Of a DNA stretch of 49,084 nt, positions 8,297 to 17,306 are shown in pieces (positions within the stretch are counted from its first letter, which is position 1; each line of letters opens with the position of its first letter). The position numbers and the translations under genes were made by a program. The DNA is from Phocaeicola_A sp963643925 (GTDB taxonomy: Bacteria; Bacteroidota; Bacteroidia; Bacteroidales; Bacteroidaceae), in the NCBI GenBank assembly GCA_963643925.1, contig CAVINS010000019.1:1-49084 (forward strand), given 5' to 3'. The notes below the pieces were generated by a model, which worked only from the letters and a program-made list of their open reading frames with translations, made no database searches and was not told the origin of the DNA.

Positions 8297-9445
8297 ATGA
8301 ACAGTGCGCAGTTGTGGTCGCCTAACTTCAGATGGTTAGCCATTGCCAACTTCTTGTTGGCAACCTCTCTTTATATGCTTTGGCCTGTGTTGCCCTTGTG
8401 GATTGTGCAGCACTGCAACGTCAGCCCGTTGTGTGCCGGAGGCATTGTTGCACTGCTTGGCCTGGCTGTCTACCTCACAGGGCCTGTCCTCTCTTACCTG
8501 GTGGATAGGTATCGTCGGAAGACTGTCTGTCTGTTGGGCGTGTTGGCCGTAGCGCTTGCCTCCATGGGTTACGCTTTTGCGCAGAGTCTGTTGCTCATTC
8601 TCCTTTTGCGTCTGTTGCAAGGCATGATGGCAGGACTCTATGCCATGGCTTCCGGTGGTACGTTGGTGATTGACCTCACGCAGTCGCCAAACCGCACATC
8701 CGCCAACCTTGTCTATGCTTGGTGCGGACGGTTGGGCTTGGCTGTGGGACCGTTCGTCGGATTGTTGCTGCAGGAGTTCTTCCCGTTGCAGACTATCTTG
8801 CTTATCTCTGCGGGACTGAGTTTGGGCGTTTTGGCACTGGTATTTTTGTTGCATGTCCCCTTCCGGGCTCCTTTGGCGCCTCCCTTGTTTTCGCTGGACC
8901 GCTTCCTGCTCTCCAATGGCTGGTTGATGTTCCTCAACTTGCTGCTTGTGGCTGTTCCCACGGGAATCATGTTGGGGGTTGTCCGTTCCTATACTTTCTT
9001 CGGAGTGCTGGTCGTCGGCTTCCTGTTGGCCATCTTGGCGTTGAAGTTTGTCTTCACCGATGCGGACATACGTTCCGAGGTGGTGAGCGGACTCATCCTC
9101 TATGGTTGTGCAATGTTGCTGCAGATTTCCCATCACGAAGAAATGGCCTTCTACACTTCCGCTATCTTGGTGGGCTTGGGACTCGGACTCATTCTGCCCA
9201 AGCTTCAGTTCTTCTTCATCGAGCTATCCGAGCATTGTGAACGAGGTTCTGCCAACAATATGTATTTCTTGGGTTGGGAGCTCGGTATTGCCTTAGGGTT
9301 CTTCATCGGTTTCGTCGGCATAGAGAACACCTGGCTCAAGTCGACAACCTCCGGCTACATCATTGTTCTGATGCTCCTCATCGTAGCTCTTGGCCTCTAT
9401 CTGCTATTGGTTCATCCCTGGTTCATGAAGCACAAACGTCGGTAA
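8297..9445 (+). CDS. Major facilitator superfamily transporter
   Basis: The 382-residue integral membrane protein has about twelve hydrophobic segments and the MFS loop 2-3 motif around YLVDRYRRKTVCLLG. I chose the ATG at 8297 because it is preceded by a strong AAAGGAG site seven bases upstream and leads straight into the first membrane helix. The frame is open for 18 more codons but has only TTG there. Substrate cannot be told from sequence; the family includes sugar, drug and metabolite exporters. It lies 105 bases downstream of panB with no terminator between them, so readthrough is plausible. Its end overlaps the convergent folK gene by 34 bases. Confidence 0.88.
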   Translation: MNSAQLWSPNFRWLAIANFLLATSLYMLWPVLPLWIVQHCNVSPLCAGGIVALLGLAVYLTGPVLSYLVDRYRRKTVCLLGVLAVALASMGYAFAQSLLLILLLRLLQGMMAGLYAMASGGTLVIDLTQSPNRTSANLVYAWCGRLGLAVGPFVGLLLQEFFPLQTILLISAGLSLGVLALVFLLHVPFRAPLAPPLFSLDRFLLSNGWLMFLNLLLVAVPTGIMLGVVRSYTFFGVLVVGFLLAILALKFVFTDADIRSEVVSGLILYGCAMLLQISHHEEMAFYTSAILVGLGLGLILPKLQFFFIELSEHCERGSANNMYFLGWELGIALGFFIGFVGIENTWLKSTTSGYIIVLMLLIVALGLYLLLVHPWFMKHKRR

Positions 9446-9831
9446 AGGTCATTGGGCATTAGCTCAGCCATTCCCATGATGACATATTCCCGTTCCAGGT
9501 CTTCGGGTTTCAGAATTGTATTGCCATACTGCAAGAGGTCGATGTCGATGTAGATAAGTTCTTTGGACTTGTCCTTCGGCGGGTTGGCGCAAACTGTCTC
9601 TATCTCTTTTAGTAGATGAGAGGTCTCTGTTAGCGGCAGTGCTGTATGGAACGTAGCTGTTTGATTGATGAAAAGGCAGGGGTTGCTCAGTCCGATGGGT
9701 TGTGTCTGCAGAGGTGTGGAGAACCGTATGTCGGGGAAGTGGTTGCGCATCAACGCCCTTGCCTCGGACAGGTGTCGTAAGGCATCGGTGTTGGATCCAA
9801 GAGCGATGATGCAGCGTTCTTCCCCTTGCAT
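9412..9831 (-). CDS. folK: 7,8-dihydro-6-hydroxymethylpterin pyrophosphokinase family
   Basis: The family transfers pyrophosphate from ATP to 6-hydroxymethyl-dihydropterin in folate synthesis. The 139-residue product keeps the N-terminal ALGSN motif, the substrate-pocket NPCLFINQTATFHT segment, and the metal-binding IDIDLLQYG pair of aspartates. The segment before these is PPKDKSKELIYIDID. The W-G-P-R motif and its catalytic Arg, known in the E. coli enzyme, are not there, and the protein is short. This may be the normal Bacteroidales form or a divergent paralog. It is last in the sppA-lpxK-punA-thiL-folK run, 18 bases after thiL, and its 3' end overlaps the MFS gene on the other strand. Confidence 0.8.
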   Translation of the reverse strand: MQGEERCIIALGSNTDALRHLSEARALMRNHFPDIRFSTPLQTQPIGLSNPCLFINQTATFHTALPLTETSHLLKEIETVCANPPKDKSKELIYIDIDLLQYGNTILKPEDLEREYVIMGMAELMPNDLYRRLCFMNQG

Positions 9832-9849
9832 AGCGGTATGTGAGTTCCT

Positions 9850-10884
9850 TTATTGTAAAGGATTCCAACCTTGAGCCTTCAACTCGAACTCCTGGCCGTC
9901 GCGGGTGATGAGGGCTGTACCCAACTCGGGCTTGGTGATGTGGCCGATGATGCGGATGCCTTCTATCTCGGCGATGCGCTCATGGTCTGCCAAGGGGACT
10001 GTAAAGAGGAGCTCGTAGTCCTCGCCGCCATTGAGGGCGCAGGTGCTCACGTTCATGTTCAACTCCTCGGCCATCACAGCTGTCTGGTAGTCGAGCGGAA
10101 TGCGCTCCTCGTACACGCGGCAGCCTACTTTGCTCTGGCTACAGATGTGGAGCAATTCCGACGAGAGTCCGTCCGAGATGTCCATCATGGCCGTCGGCTT
10201 GATGTTCGCCTTGTGCAGTTTCTCGATGATGTCGCCACGGGCTTCGGGTTTCAGTTGCCGTTCCAACAGGTATTCCTTGCCGCTGAAGTCGGGGTTCACC
10301 TCCTTTTGTCCCTGAAACACACTTTTCTCGCGCTCCAACAGTTGCAGTCCCATGTAGGCTGCTCCCAGGTCGCCCGACACGCAGATGAGGTCTGTGTCGT
10401 GTGCACCATTGCGGTAGACTATCTGATTCTTGTCCGCTTCGCCTATGCAGGTGATGCTGATAGCCAGTCCCGTCAGTGACGAGGTGGTGTCTCCGCCGAT
10501 GATGTCCACATGGTGTGCCTCGCAGGCAAGTCTGAGTCCGGCGTAGAACTCCTCCATGTCCTCTATGCAGAAACGTTTCGAGAGGGCGAGCGACACGGTC
10601 ATTTGTCGGGGCGTGCCGTTCATGGCATAGATGTCGGAGATGTTCACCATAGCCGACTTGTAACCCAGGTGCTTCAGAGGTGTGTAGACCAAATCGAAAT
10701 GTACGCCCTCCATCAGCATATCGGTGGTCACCAGCACCTCCTTGTCGGGGTAGTGGAGCACAGCGCAGTCGTCGCCCACGCCGTATCGGGTCGATTCGTT
10801 CTTCATCTCCATGCCTTGGGTGAGGTGCTTTATCAGTCCAAACTCACCCAGTGTGGCTATCTCAGTTCTTTTGTTTTCTTGCAT
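9850..10884 (-). CDS. thiL: Thiamine-monophosphate kinase
   Basis: ThiL phosphorylates thiamine monophosphate to thiamine diphosphate with ATP. The 344-residue protein shows the PurM-like fold signatures in order: VGDDCAVLHY, TTDMLMEGVHFD, SAMVNISDIYAMNG, GGDTTSSLTG, MMDISDGLSSEL and NGGEDYELLF. Length is normal. It starts three bases after punA ends, so the two are translationally close. Its product, ThDP, is the cofactor for the MenD-family protein elsewhere in the window, though nothing links the two genes directly. Confidence 0.96.
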   Translation of the reverse strand: MQENKRTEIATLGEFGLIKHLTQGMEMKNESTRYGVGDDCAVLHYPDKEVLVTTDMLMEGVHFDLVYTPLKHLGYKSAMVNISDIYAMNGTPRQMTVSLALSKRFCIEDMEEFYAGLRLACEAHHVDIIGGDTTSSLTGLAISITCIGEADKNQIVYRNGAHDTDLICVSGDLGAAYMGLQLLEREKSVFQGQKEVNPDFSGKEYLLERQLKPEARGDIIEKLHKANIKPTAMMDISDGLSSELLHICSQSKVGCRVYEERIPLDYQTAVMAEELNMNVSTCALNGGEDYELLFTVPLADHERIAEIEGIRIIGHITKPELGTALITRDGQEFELKAQGWNPLQ

Positions 10885-10887
10885 TTG

Positions 10888-11697
10888 TCAATGTCTGTTT
10901 ATGAGTTCGCGCATGATGGCGGTCATTCGGGGCTGTGCCTTGTCTGCTGCCTGCTGCACTTCCTCATGTGTTATTTCCAAAATCTTGCCTTCCACGCCAA
11001 GGTCGGTGATGACCGAGATACCGAACACGCGCATACCGCAATGTTTGGCTACAATCACTTCGGGAATGGTGGACATTCCCACGGCGTCGGCTCCGAAGGT
11101 GCGGAACATGCGGTACTCCGCCGGTGTCTCGTAGGTGGGGCCTTGTGTGCCAAGGTAGACACCCTCTTGTACGGTGAATCCTTGTTCGTCGGCTATCTCC
11201 TTGGCCTTAGCTATCAACTCCTTGTCATATGCCTCGCTCATGTCCGGGAAACGAGGCCCGTAGGGGATGTTCTTGCCACGCAACGGATGCTCAGGGAAGA
11301 AGTTGATGTGGTCGGTGATAATCATCAAGTCGCCGATGGAGAAATGTGGGTTAGTGCCACCGGCGGCGTTGGAGACAAAGAGGGTGGTGATGCCCAGCTC
11401 GTGCATCACACGTATGGGGAAGGTAACCTGCTTCATGGAGTAGCCTTCGTAGAAATGGAAACGTCCCTGCATGGCAAGTATATCCCTGTTCCCCAGTTTC
11501 CCGAACAGCAGTTTCCCGTTGTGTCCCTCTACCGTGGAGACGGGGAAATTGGGTATTTCTTGGTAAGGAATCTCATATCTGTCGGTAATCTCACTAGCCA
11601 GACTACCCAGTCCTGTTCCCAGAATGATGGCAGTCTTAGGACTGCTTTGCATTCTGCTTTTGATGTAGGACGTTGTCTCTTGAATTTGTTCTAACAT
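10888..11697 (-). CDS. punA: Purine nucleoside phosphorylase (trimeric PNP family)
   Basis: The enzyme cleaves purine nucleosides with phosphate to the free base and (deoxy)ribose 1-phosphate for salvage. Visible signatures are ILGTGLGSLA (phosphate site), the GRFHFYEGY loop with its conserved His, VSNAAGG, and GVYLGTQGPTYETPAEYRM followed by DAVGMSTIPE. At 269 residues it matches the trimeric, mammalian-type PNP family and not the hexameric DeoD. Its first 62 bases overlap the 3' end of lpxK on the same strand, so initiation must occur within the translated lpxK message. Confidence 0.95.
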   Translation of the reverse strand: MLEQIQETTSYIKSRMQSSPKTAIILGTGLGSLASEITDRYEIPYQEIPNFPVSTVEGHNGKLLFGKLGNRDILAMQGRFHFYEGYSMKQVTFPIRVMHELGITTLFVSNAAGGTNPHFSIGDLMIITDHINFFPEHPLRGKNIPYGPRFPDMSEAYDKELIAKAKEIADEQGFTVQEGVYLGTQGPTYETPAEYRMFRTFGADAVGMSTIPEVIVAKHCGMRVFGISVITDLGVEGKILEITHEEVQQAADKAQPRMTAIMRELINRH

Positions 11698-12757
11698 ATT
11701 TCACTATATCATTCATAAGTTCTTTCTCACCATCCAACAGGAATCTTACCTTGATGGGGAGGGTATAGAGTCGACTCTTGAAGGCATCGTCGAATGCGAG
11801 TTCCCGCATGCGTGCGGCATCCTTTTCGGTAGTGATGACGATACGTCTCTCGGGGTCCAGGCGGTTGAACGCTTCTTGCATCTGTTTCACATCCTTCTTC
11901 GAGAAGTCATGATGATCCTCGAAGTGGAGGGTGTTGAAACGCTCGCTGTAGCTGTGCAGCTTCTCTTCGATTGGACGTGGTGAGGCGATGCCCGTGATGA
12001 GCAATATGTTCGGGTTATTGCGCAGTGACTCCAATGGCAATGATGCATCGTCGGTGAAGACCGGTTGCAGGTCGTCATAGTCCATTGTCGAGAAGAAGAG
12101 CTTTTGGAACGGATAGAGGCTGAGGCTCTTTGAGATGATGCGATAGTCCATCGGCTTCAGGTCGACAGGACATTTCGTCACAATCACGATGTTCGCCCGG
12201 TCTTTCGCCTTGATTGGCTCACGCAGCATACCCGCAGGCATCAGAGCGTCCTCGTGGAACGGCCTGTTGTAGTTGCACAACAGGATGTTGATGCTCGGTC
12301 GCACATAGCGATGCTGGAAGGCATCGTCGAGCAGTATCAAGTCTAAATCCGGTGCCACACTCTTGCGGCTCAACTCTTCGATACCATGGCAACGGTCTTT
12401 GTCCACCGCCACATAGCAGTCGGGGAACTTGTGCTTTATCTGCCAAGACTCGTCGCCAAGCATCTTGGCCGATGTCTTGTCTGTGGCGAGAACGAATCCC
12501 TGCGATTTGCGCTTGTATCCACGGCTCAGTACTGCCACTTTGAATCTCTCCTGTAGTTTGCGGACGAGGAATTCCGTGTGAGGTGTCTTTCCGGTGCCTC
12601 CCACAGTGATGTTGCCGATGGAGATGACCGGTATGTCGTAGGACTTCGATCGAAGTAATCCTATGTCGAACAAGTGGTTACGGAAGGCCACTCCGATGCC
12701 GTAGAGCATTGAGAGGGGGTAGAGCCACTTGTTGATTTGCGGGTGTGTGTTGTTCAT
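11636..12757 (-). CDS. lpxK: Tetraacyldisaccharide 4'-kinase
   Basis: LpxK phosphorylates the 4' position of the lipid A disaccharide precursor at the inner membrane. The 373-residue product has an N-terminal hydrophobic helix, the P-loop NITVGGTGKTP near residues 49-59, VLSRGYKRKS, and DDAFQHRYV (usually DDGFQHR). It follows sppA after 23 bases and overlaps punA by 62 bases. Together with the Kdo-kinase-like gene at 24.3 kb it is one of two lipopolysaccharide-related genes in the window. Confidence 0.95.
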   Translation of the reverse strand: MNNTHPQINKWLYPLSMLYGIGVAFRNHLFDIGLLRSKSYDIPVISIGNITVGGTGKTPHTEFLVRKLQERFKVAVLSRGYKRKSQGFVLATDKTSAKMLGDESWQIKHKFPDCYVAVDKDRCHGIEELSRKSVAPDLDLILLDDAFQHRYVRPSINILLCNYNRPFHEDALMPAGMLREPIKAKDRANIVIVTKCPVDLKPMDYRIISKSLSLYPFQKLFFSTMDYDDLQPVFTDDASLPLESLRNNPNILLITGIASPRPIEEKLHSYSERFNTLHFEDHHDFSKKDVKQMQEAFNRLDPERRIVITTEKDAARMRELAFDDAFKSRLYTLPIKVRFLLDGEKELMNDIVKYVRTNSRDNVLHQKQNAKQS

Positions 12758-12780
12758 TGGTTGTAGTTAAGATGTGTGTG

Positions 12781-14544
12781 CTATATATTTAAATTCAGTT
12801 CGAACGGAAGGCGGGCTTGCACCTTATCCTTCTTGTCGAGGTTCTTGAGGAAGTCCAGGCAAGGATATAGTTCCGGCAGATTGTCGCGGAACATGCTCTG
12901 TATATAGTCGTCCTTCCCGTTGTTGAGGAACTTGATTAACATGTCCTCTTTCTCCGGATAGTCCACCATGTAGAAATCGTCGAGGCCGGCCTCCACGGCT
13001 GCTGTCGCGATGGCGGTGTCTATACCGCCTAGCTCGTCCACCAGTCCCAGTTTCTGTGCTGTCTCGCCAGTCCATACACGTCCTTCGGCTATGCTCTTGA
13101 TGGAGTCGGTGCTCAGCCCTCTGCCGTCGGCGCAACGGGAAACGAACAGTTCGTATCCCTTGTTTATAGCCCTCTGTATGTGGGCGCACTCCTCTTCGTT
13201 AAAAGATCGGAAGTAGCTGTCCGATGCGGCGAACTTGTTGGTCTTCACCACGTCCACATGCAGGCCGAGCTTCTCGTTTATCACCTTTTCCACACTAGGA
13301 ATCATTCCGAATATGCCTATTGAGCCGGTCAGCGTAGTGGGCTCGGCGATAATCTTGGTAGCAGCGCATGAGATGTAGTAACCGCCTGATGCGGCATAGT
13401 CGCCCATGGATACTATTACCGGTTTCTTCTCTTTTAGTCGCTTCACTTCGTTCCATATCTGTTCCGAACCGAAGGAGCTTCCGCCCGGTGAGTTCACACG
13501 GAGCACCACGGCCTTTATGTCATCGTCTTCGGCCAGCTCGCGCAGTGTGCGGCTCATCTCCCGTGAGTCGATGCCGTCCTGCGACGCAGCACCGTCTATC
13601 TCACCTTCTGCATAGTAGATGGCAATGCCGTTTTCCGTGTCGTCATTCCCCTCAACGGGGATGTTCATCATGTCGGTGAGGCTGAGCAGATTGAGGTCAT
13701 CGTCCTCTTTCACTCCGGCATACGACTTCAGCACCTCCTTCACGTCGTTCTGATAGATGAGCGTGTCAGCCATGCCCACTTTCACAAACTCGGCGCCTTC
13801 CTCCATTGCAATGTAACGGTCGGCGTAGCTGTTGAGCGAGTCGGCACTGATCTTACGCGACTTAACCACAGCATCCACCATGTTGCCCCATACGGACTGC
13901 AGGTGGGCGGTTATCTGCTCGCGGTTGGCATCGCTCATGTGGTTCACGAGGAAAGGTTCCACGGCTGCCTTGTAGGTACCTACTTTGAATATCTGTAACT
14001 CAACACCCACCTTGTCGAGCAAATCCTTGTAGTACATCGTTTCGGAGGAGAGTCCCATCCAGTCGATGCATCCGATGGGGTTAAGCATCACTTTGTTCGC
14101 CACACTGCAGAGGTAGTAGCAACCTTGGGTATAGTTGTCGCTATAGGCCAGGATGAACTTCTCTTCCTTGAAGTCGAGCAACGCGTCGCGTATCTCTTGT
14201 AGTGAGGCGGGTTCGGCGTTCAGTTCGCCTGCCCGTAGGTAGATGCCTTTTATCTTCGGATTGTGTTTCGCTTCGTCTATAGCTGCCAAAATCTCCTTCA
14301 GCCCCAGGGCGGCCTTGTTCCGTCCCATAATCAGACTCATCGGGCTTTCCTGGGGAATCTGCTCGTGGATGGTACCCGTTAGGTCGAGCACCATGATGGT
14401 ATTGTCTTTTACTTCGGTTTCCTGAGGCTCAGATGCCACAGCTATCAGCGATGCCACAACAACAATTCCAATCAAGAGGCAGATGCCTCCTGTAACAATC
14501 AGACCGGTAATGGTGGCCAGCGTGAATTTGACGAATTCTTTCAT
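12781..14544 (-). CDS. sppA: Signal peptide peptidase SppA, 67-kDa type
   Basis: SppA is an inner-membrane serine protease that degrades cleaved signal peptides. The 587-residue protein has one N-terminal membrane segment (about residues 7-38) and two tandem S49 domains. The catalytic Lys is in FKVGTYKAAVEP (Lys192) and the nucleophile is in GDYAASGGYY (Ser386), about 194 residues apart, close to the 200 in E. coli SppA. Both residues are present, so it should be active. It is first in the operon running through lpxK, punA, thiL and folK, with its own promoter about 120 bases upstream. Confidence 0.95.
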   Translation of the reverse strand: MKEFVKFTLATITGLIVTGGICLLIGIVVVASLIAVASEPQETEVKDNTIMVLDLTGTIHEQIPQESPMSLIMGRNKAALGLKEILAAIDEAKHNPKIKGIYLRAGELNAEPASLQEIRDALLDFKEEKFILAYSDNYTQGCYYLCSVANKVMLNPIGCIDWMGLSSETMYYKDLLDKVGVELQIFKVGTYKAAVEPFLVNHMSDANREQITAHLQSVWGNMVDAVVKSRKISADSLNSYADRYIAMEEGAEFVKVGMADTLIYQNDVKEVLKSYAGVKEDDDLNLLSLTDMMNIPVEGNDDTENGIAIYYAEGEIDGAASQDGIDSREMSRTLRELAEDDDIKAVVLRVNSPGGSSFGSEQIWNEVKRLKEKKPVIVSMGDYAASGGYYISCAATKIIAEPTTLTGSIGIFGMIPSVEKVINEKLGLHVDVVKTNKFAASDSYFRSFNEEECAHIQRAINKGYELFVSRCADGRGLSTDSIKSIAEGRVWTGETAQKLGLVDELGGIDTAIATAAVEAGLDDFYMVDYPEKEDMLIKFLNNGKDDYIQSMFRDNLPELYPCLDFLKNLDKKDKVQARLPFELNLNI

Positions 14545-14664
14545 GCGGATAGCTGTTTGTTGTTTATATACTACTTTACAATTTCCATCGGCATGCCGAA
14601 TCGCTTACTTGCGCCATCTGCCGACTAAAATGTGATATAATATTGATTGTATAAATGTTTTCAA

Positions 14665-14672
14665 CAAAGGTA
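14665..14672 (-). promoter_or_regulatory. Promoter -7 element (TACCTTTG) for sppA operon
   Basis: The minus-strand TACCTTTG is about 120 bases upstream of the sppA ATG. It gives a leader of roughly 110 bases that includes the AT-rich tract 14560-14660. Confidence 0.5.
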
Positions 14673-14770
14673 GTACTTATTTTTGAGTTATGTGACAACT
14701 TTGAGGAAGTTTTTTACTGTGAGACTCAATAAATTGTAAAAGCGGCCCGTTTTATGAGTCAAATGATGCG

Positions 14771-14854
14771 GTTTCTGCCGCATGCCGAGTTGTTTTCACC
14801 AGATGCCTTGTCGTTTTCGCCAGATGCCGAGCTATGGATTTCAGAAGCCGAGCG
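14771..14854. repeat. Four degenerate 21-bp tandem units
   Basis: Units at 14771-14791, 14792-14812, 14813-14833 and 14834-14854 align without gaps. The clearest pair shares GTTTTC[AG]CCAGATGCC, and all four keep a central GCC. The array is non-coding and lies upstream of sppA. It has the same construction, but not the same sequence, as the arrays at 23913 and 47599. Confidence 0.6.
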
Positions 14855-14873
14855 GCGAAAACCGGTCTTGACG

Positions 14874-16121
14874 TCACTCCTCTCGCTTGCTTCGTAGCTG
14901 GATGAGGCGTTGCAAGGCGTGCTTGCGCGACAGCATAATCTGATGGCGATAAACCAGACAGGCGGTGATGAAGTAACAGCCGGACTGCAGCCACAAGGCT
15001 TGGTACTCGAAGCTGACCTGGTCGAGACTAGCCCCCATGCTGTTGATGCGTATGAATCCGTTAATGCCGAACGTGGATGGAAAGAGCCATGAGACGTATT
15101 TCCAGAAAGCCGGCACGGCGGCCCCCGGCCACGAGATGCCGCTTATGAAGAGGAATATCATGGATGTGAAGATGAACGCTACCATGCACGATTCGCGGTC
15201 GCGTATCAGGATGGAGGCGGTCATGGCAAAGAAGATGCAGGCGATGATGTAGGGGGTGAGAAAACCGAAGAGCGTGGCGGCATGGGCCAGTTGCAGGAGG
15301 TTGAACATGTGCGGGATAAGGCAGGTCATATAGGTCCCCATCAGCAGGAATACCATGAAGTAGACCAATGCCTTGCCGAGCACAATGCGCAATGTGCCGT
15401 GGTAGTGGCGGTCTATGGGGACAAGGTCGCTGAAGCGGTTGCCCTCGCGTGCCGTTCCCACGGACAGACCGATGCCCAACAGCAAGGTCTGCTGGATGAT
15501 GAGCACGATGACTCCGGGTATGATGAAGTAAGCAAATCCGCCTTGGGGATTGAATAGGCTCACCTCGGTGTAACGGATGGGCTGGGTGCTCACCTCGTCC
15601 TGTCGGTCGGTGGTGTTGCCCAGTCGGGCTATCTTTATCTCCTTGTTCATCTTCAGCGACACGTCCGTGCAGGTGCTCAGTATGGCTTTGTAGTAGAGTA
15701 GTCCGCTCATGTCGCAGAAGATGAGCACGCGCGTCTGCTGACCACGAGCCAAGTCGCGGTCGAACTCCGCCGGTATGTAGATGATACCGTAGGCCTTCTG
15801 TTGACGTATCAGCTCCTTGGCCTCTTCCATGTCCGTGCAGTGCGACACAATCTCCACATTGGCGCCGCCGTCGGTCAATCGCAGAAACTCCCGGCTCAGC
15901 GCCGAGTTGGCATGGTCTACCACTGCCACGGGTACTTCGCGTACTCCCTCGTTGTTGTAGATGAGGGTGTAGAGTACCGGATAACCCAGCGGCACGAGGA
16001 TGAAGAAGATGAGCACTCCTTGGTCCTTGAATACGTTCCGAAGCTCTTGGAACCAGATGTGGAAGAGGTCATGGAATCCTTCTTTTATGATGTGTGAAAG
16101 CGAATCGTGTTTCATCTGCAA
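14874..16121 (-). CDS. ABC-2 type transporter permease (second of pair)
   Basis: The 415-residue protein has the YhhJ/YbhR-like ABC-2 plan. One membrane helix lies near residues 35-55 (VLIFFILVPLGYPVLYTLIY), a large extracytoplasmic domain covers about 60-195, then five helices cluster in the C-terminal half. A conserved-looking FPSTFGINGFIRINSMG segment lies near the end. It follows the first permease by six bases and is the last gene of the TolC-HlyD-permease-permease operon. In such systems two half-permeases form the inner-membrane channel. The required ATPase is not encoded here. Confidence 0.88.
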   Translation of the reverse strand: MQMKHDSLSHIIKEGFHDLFHIWFQELRNVFKDQGVLIFFILVPLGYPVLYTLIYNNEGVREVPVAVVDHANSALSREFLRLTDGGANVEIVSHCTDMEEAKELIRQQKAYGIIYIPAEFDRDLARGQQTRVLIFCDMSGLLYYKAILSTCTDVSLKMNKEIKIARLGNTTDRQDEVSTQPIRYTEVSLFNPQGGFAYFIIPGVIVLIIQQTLLLGIGLSVGTAREGNRFSDLVPIDRHYHGTLRIVLGKALVYFMVFLLMGTYMTCLIPHMFNLLQLAHAATLFGFLTPYIIACIFFAMTASILIRDRESCMVAFIFTSMIFLFISGISWPGAAVPAFWKYVSWLFPSTFGINGFIRINSMGASLDQVSFEYQALWLQSGCYFITACLVYRHQIMLSRKHALQRLIQLRSKREE

Positions 16122-16127
16122 GCCAGT

Positions 16128-17300
16128 TTAGGGGAGATACTTATAATGGAGTAACGCTGTCCGCAGGCGTCGCAATACCAACAGGGGAAGCAGGGCGAAT
16201 AGCAGCAGGGCCAGGTAGGCGTGCCACACGTATCCCATGGAGTAGCCGTTGAGGGCCTCGTTGACGTAGATGAGGTAGTAGTGGCGCAATGGGAAGAGCA
16301 CGCTTAGCGCCTGAATTGAGAGCGGCATGCCCATCACTGGAAACGAGAATCCTGAGATGGAGAACGAGACGACTCCCCATAGGGAGGCAGTGCTCAAGGC
16401 CAGACGTAGCGTAGGGAAGAGGCCGAACAGGAAAGCGGCGAACCCTTGCGATGCCACCACGGTGAGCAGAGACGAGAACAACATGATGCCCAACCCGCAG
16501 TGGCAAGGAAACTGCAGGAAACGGAACATGTAGACGTCGTAGAATGCGAACAGCACGAAGAACAGTAGCGTCTGCGGCAGCAGTTTCCCTAGCAAAGCCA
16601 GCCACACATGGTTGTCCGCCATGCGCATCCACCAGTGTGCGGTGCCGTTCTTCAGCTCCGAACCGATGGAGAAGATGGTGGTCAGAAAGATGAATATCAT
16701 GAACACTCCGGGCAGAATAGTGTTGCAGAGGTATACCGAATAGTTCAGCCACGGGTTATTTATAGGGTGAGTCTCGATGACGATAGGTTGTAGGAATCCC
16801 ATGGCCTGACTGGCAGTGGCTCCCTTGGCATAGAGTGTGGATCGTCCCACAGCACCGTTCGCCAGTTCGGACATGGTACGCAAGTCCTTGTAGAGCAACG
16901 ACCCCGCTATCAGATAGGCATTGTTGGTGTAGAACGAAACGGTCGGTTGTCGACCTGCCACAGCCTCTTGGGTGGTTCCCTTCGGAATGTAATAGAAGGC
17001 ATAGAGCTTGCCGCGTTGCATGGCGTCGCGTGCCTCGGCCACAGAACCATAGTGCGCCACAATCTTGGTATACTGGAATGCGTCCATCGTACGTACGATG
17101 TTGCGCGAGGTGGCGGTGTTGTCCTCGTCCACAATCCCCACGGGCATGTCGGTGGGCAACCCTTCTCCCATCAGGGTGGTGAAGAAGAGGATGCACAGCA
17201 GCGGCGCCAGGAAGATACTGAACAGGTAGAGTGGGCGTGAACCCATCAGTCTCAGCTCGTAGCGCATGAGCCAACGGAGGTGTGGCAAGAGGTTCTTCAT
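16128..17300 (-). CDS. ABC-2 type transporter permease (first of pair)
   Basis: The 390-residue membrane protein has the same architecture as its neighbour. A first helix lies at about 24-44 (LYLFSIFLAPLLCILFFTTL), a periplasmic domain contains VGIVDEDNTATSR and an IPKG segment typical of the family, and several C-terminal helices include GFSFPVMGMPLSIQALS. The two permeases are diverged paralogs and probably heterodimerise. The gene starts six bases after hlyD ends, so coexpression is nearly certain. Confidence 0.88.
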   Translation of the reverse strand: MKNLLPHLRWLMRYELRLMGSRPLYLFSIFLAPLLCILFFTTLMGEGLPTDMPVGIVDEDNTATSRNIVRTMDAFQYTKIVAHYGSVAEARDAMQRGKLYAFYYIPKGTTQEAVAGRQPTVSFYTNNAYLIAGSLLYKDLRTMSELANGAVGRSTLYAKGATASQAMGFLQPIVIETHPINNPWLNYSVYLCNTILPGVFMIFIFLTTIFSIGSELKNGTAHWWMRMADNHVWLALLGKLLPQTLLFFVLFAFYDVYMFRFLQFPCHCGLGIMLFSSLLTVVASQGFAAFLFGLFPTLRLALSTASLWGVVSFSISGFSFPVMGMPLSIQALSVLFPLRHYYLIYVNEALNGYSMGYVWHAYLALLLFALLPLLVLRRLRTALLHYKYLP

Positions 17301-17306
17301 TGTTGT

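Larger units (their letters stand above)
14545..14873. other. 329-bp gene-free spacer
   Basis: This spacer lies between the permease gene at 14874 and sppA, both on the minus strand. It holds the sppA promoter, a small inverted repeat (ATGCGG 14766-14771, CCGCAT 14778-14783) and a four-unit 21-bp tandem array. I see no credible gene. An open frame of 80 codons on the minus strand is produced by the repeats. Confidence 0.6.

Noticed and set aside
10510..11694. 394-codon plus-strand frame across thiL and punA
   Set aside because: Both thiL and punA are certain on the other strand; the frame has no start context, no family motifs and His/Val/Leu-rich shadow composition.
14752..14994. 80-codon minus-strand frame rich in RHLAKTT-like repeats
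   Set aside because: The repeats come from the 21-bp tandem array and the frame runs into the permease gene.
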